Positions 5,161-5,967 of a stretch of 5,967 nucleotides of DNA are shown here, in pieces. The DNA is taken from the NCBI GenBank assembly GCA_030054275.1, contig JASGCF010000213.1, positions 1-5,967 on the forward strand. Direction: 5' to 3'. Under the pieces are notes generated by a model. It did not search any database and was not told the origin of the DNA. It saw only the letters and a list, made by a program, of their open reading frames with translations. The position numbers were made by a program, and so were the translations under genes. Source of the stretch: Limnohabitans sp. (lineage in GTDB: Bacteria > Planctomycetota > Phycisphaerae > Phycisphaerales > SM1A02). Position 1 is the stretch's first letter; each line of letters opens with the position of its first letter.

Positions 5161-5230
5161 GAGGCCTTCGGAAGGTATGCAACGATCGGCACTGTTCCGC
5201 AGAGATCGATCTTGGAATCGCCCAATTTGG

Positions 5231-5258
5231 TTGGAATGCGGCAGCGAGAAGCTACACT
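5231..5258 (+). promoter_or_regulatory. Candidate promoter of the YbjN-like gene
   Basis: TTGGAA (5231-5236) and TACACT (5253-5258) are separated by 16 bases and each match the sigma-70 consensus at four of six positions. Transcription would start near 5265, giving a short leader that carries the Shine-Dalgarno at 5275-5281. The gap 5161-5282 shows no convincing terminator for the preceding gene. Confidence 0.4.
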
Positions 5259-5274
5259 CGAAATGGCGCCGCCG

Positions 5275-5281
5275 AAGGGAG
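5275..5281 (+). promoter_or_regulatory. Shine-Dalgarno deciding the start of the YbjN-like gene
   Basis: AAGGGAG lies 10 bases before ATG 5292 but only 1 base before the in-frame GTG 5283 and 16 before ATG 5298. This spacing favours 5292. Confidence 0.5.
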
Positions 5282-5291
5282 CGTGAGCATC

Positions 5292-5897
5292 ATGTCCATG
5301 TCGTTTGCGGAACTGGTTGGTCGAATTGCCGAGATTGGATGCGATTTCCGCGCGTCACGCGAACACTCCGAAGTGGTGGTCGCGGTTCCAACGCAGCACT
5401 ACATCGATCCGCATGATGGAGAGCGCAGTCTGCTCTTGCACATGACGCTCCAAGAAAATGGCGAGATGCTGCGTATCTGCGTTCCCGAGGTGTATGTGGT
5501 GTCGGGCTTCGAGCATCGCGGTGCCATGTGTGAAGCGATGCTTGCCGCCAATTGGCGCGTGCGGGTCGCCAGTTATGTACTCGATGAGTCGGATGGGGAA
5601 GTGCGAGTTGTGTGTGATATGCCGCTTGAAGATGGTGCCGTGACCAGCAAGCAACTTGGTCGTATGCTCACCCTCGTCGCATGGACCGTGGATCAGTTCG
5701 ATCCAGTCATTCGCGCTGCAGGTACGACGGGCACGATCAACTTTGCTGAAGTTGATGCCCGCATTCTGAAGAAGTCTCCCGAGCCGCGCCGCCGAAAATC
5801 ACGCTCCCCGCGTGAGAAGCGTGAACTTGCAGATCTCATCAAAGCCGCCGGGGGTGTAGAAGGCTTGCGCAAGTTGCTTGAAGAGCACGGTCTCTGA
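5292..5897 (+). CDS. YbjN-like small protein with basic C-terminal tail
   Basis: A 201-residue soluble protein. Residues about 5-140 have the pattern of the YbjN family, which has a type III secretion chaperone-like alpha/beta fold: an N-terminal helix (FAELVGRIAEIG), beta strands (SEVVVAVP, LLLHMTLQENGEMLRICVPEV), a helix over AMCEAMLAANW, the pair RVRVASYVLDESDGEVRVVCDMP and a long helix over TSKQLGRMLTLVAWTVDQFDP. The match is by pattern memory and could be wrong. After it come a very basic linker (PRRRKSRSPREKR) and a final helix-like LADLIKAAGGVEGLRKLLEEHGL, which may bind a partner or nucleic acid. YbjN proteins are poorly understood, so no molecular role is claimed. The start was chosen for Shine-Dalgarno spacing; the frame also allows GTG 5283 (3 residues longer). 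It seems to be transcribed separately from the E1-like gene. Confidence 0.75.
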   Translation: MSMSFAELVGRIAEIGCDFRASREHSEVVVAVPTQHYIDPHDGERSLLLHMTLQENGEMLRICVPEVYVVSGFEHRGAMCEAMLAANWRVRVASYVLDESDGEVRVVCDMPLEDGAVTSKQLGRMLTLVAWTVDQFDPVIRAAGTTGTINFAEVDARILKKSPEPRRRKSRSPREKRELADLIKAAGGVEGLRKLLEEHGL

Positions 5898-5940
5898 CCA
5901 CGCCTGCCTCGAGCGAATCGTTGCGTTCCTTTGCACGCTG

Positions 5941-5967
5941 ATGGAATTCGGAGGTCGGATGTTTTGG
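5941..5967 (+). CDS. Possible start of a further gene (partial)
   Basis: An open frame begins at ATG 5941 (MEFGGRMFW) and runs off the right edge. A second in-frame ATG at 5959 is preceded by GGAGGT (5950-5955), a strong Shine-Dalgarno at a rather short distance of 3 bases. Only nine codons are visible, so product and reality are unknown. Confidence 0.3.

Noticed and set aside
5161..5182. CCTTC-G-GAAGG dyad after the E1-like gene as a terminator
   Set aside because: The loop would be too small, the stem is short and no T-run follows.

Overview
The window is a bacterial chromosomal stretch with five confidently called genes, all on the + strand, of moderately high GC. The organism is uncertain. 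Weak or absent Shine-Dalgarno sequences before several starts, an exported protein of no known family, a ThiF/MoeB-type enzyme without rhodanese domain and an H-NOX/HNOBA kinase pair would fit Planctomycetota (Phycisphaerae-like), but this is inference from style, not from a marker gene.

Region by region: bases 1-266 hold no secure gene. A possible divergent gene start lies at the left edge, and four perfect 14-bp tandem repeats plus two diverged copies (151-235) lie in front of the first operon. Bases 267-2503 are a two-gene operon: a stand-alone heme H-NOX nitric-oxide sensor, overlapped by 4 bases (GTGA) by a hybrid histidine kinase whose N-terminus is an HNOBA (sGC-type PAS-like) domain. 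Together they reproduce, as two proteins, the sensor half of animal soluble guanylate cyclase, with a kinase/receiver output in place of the cyclase. An intrinsic terminator (2539-2569) closes the operon.

The 197-bp gap 2504-2700 is dense with structure: the terminator, a second hairpin overlapping its right arm and U-tract, a 26-bp dyad (2625-2650) and five 11-bp tandem repeats (2654-2708) that create a chain of tiny ATGA-coupled ORFs running into the next gene. That gene (2701-3909) encodes an exported protein of unknown function. It is followed after 18 bases by an E1-like ThiF/MoeB adenylyltransferase (3928-5160) and by a YbjN-like small protein (5292-5897). A possible further gene begins at the right edge.

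The H-NOX gene and the E1-like gene both carry a GCTA(G/C)GCTTC element ending so that a TANNNT -10 box lies exactly 6 bases before the ATG, the geometry expected for leaderless transcripts. The YbjN-like gene has its own -35/-10 candidate and a Shine-Dalgarno. Functionally the window looks like one NO-signalling operon beside unrelated housekeeping-type genes; no response regulator, HPt protein, cyclase or ubiquitin-like sulfur carrier is visible nearby.
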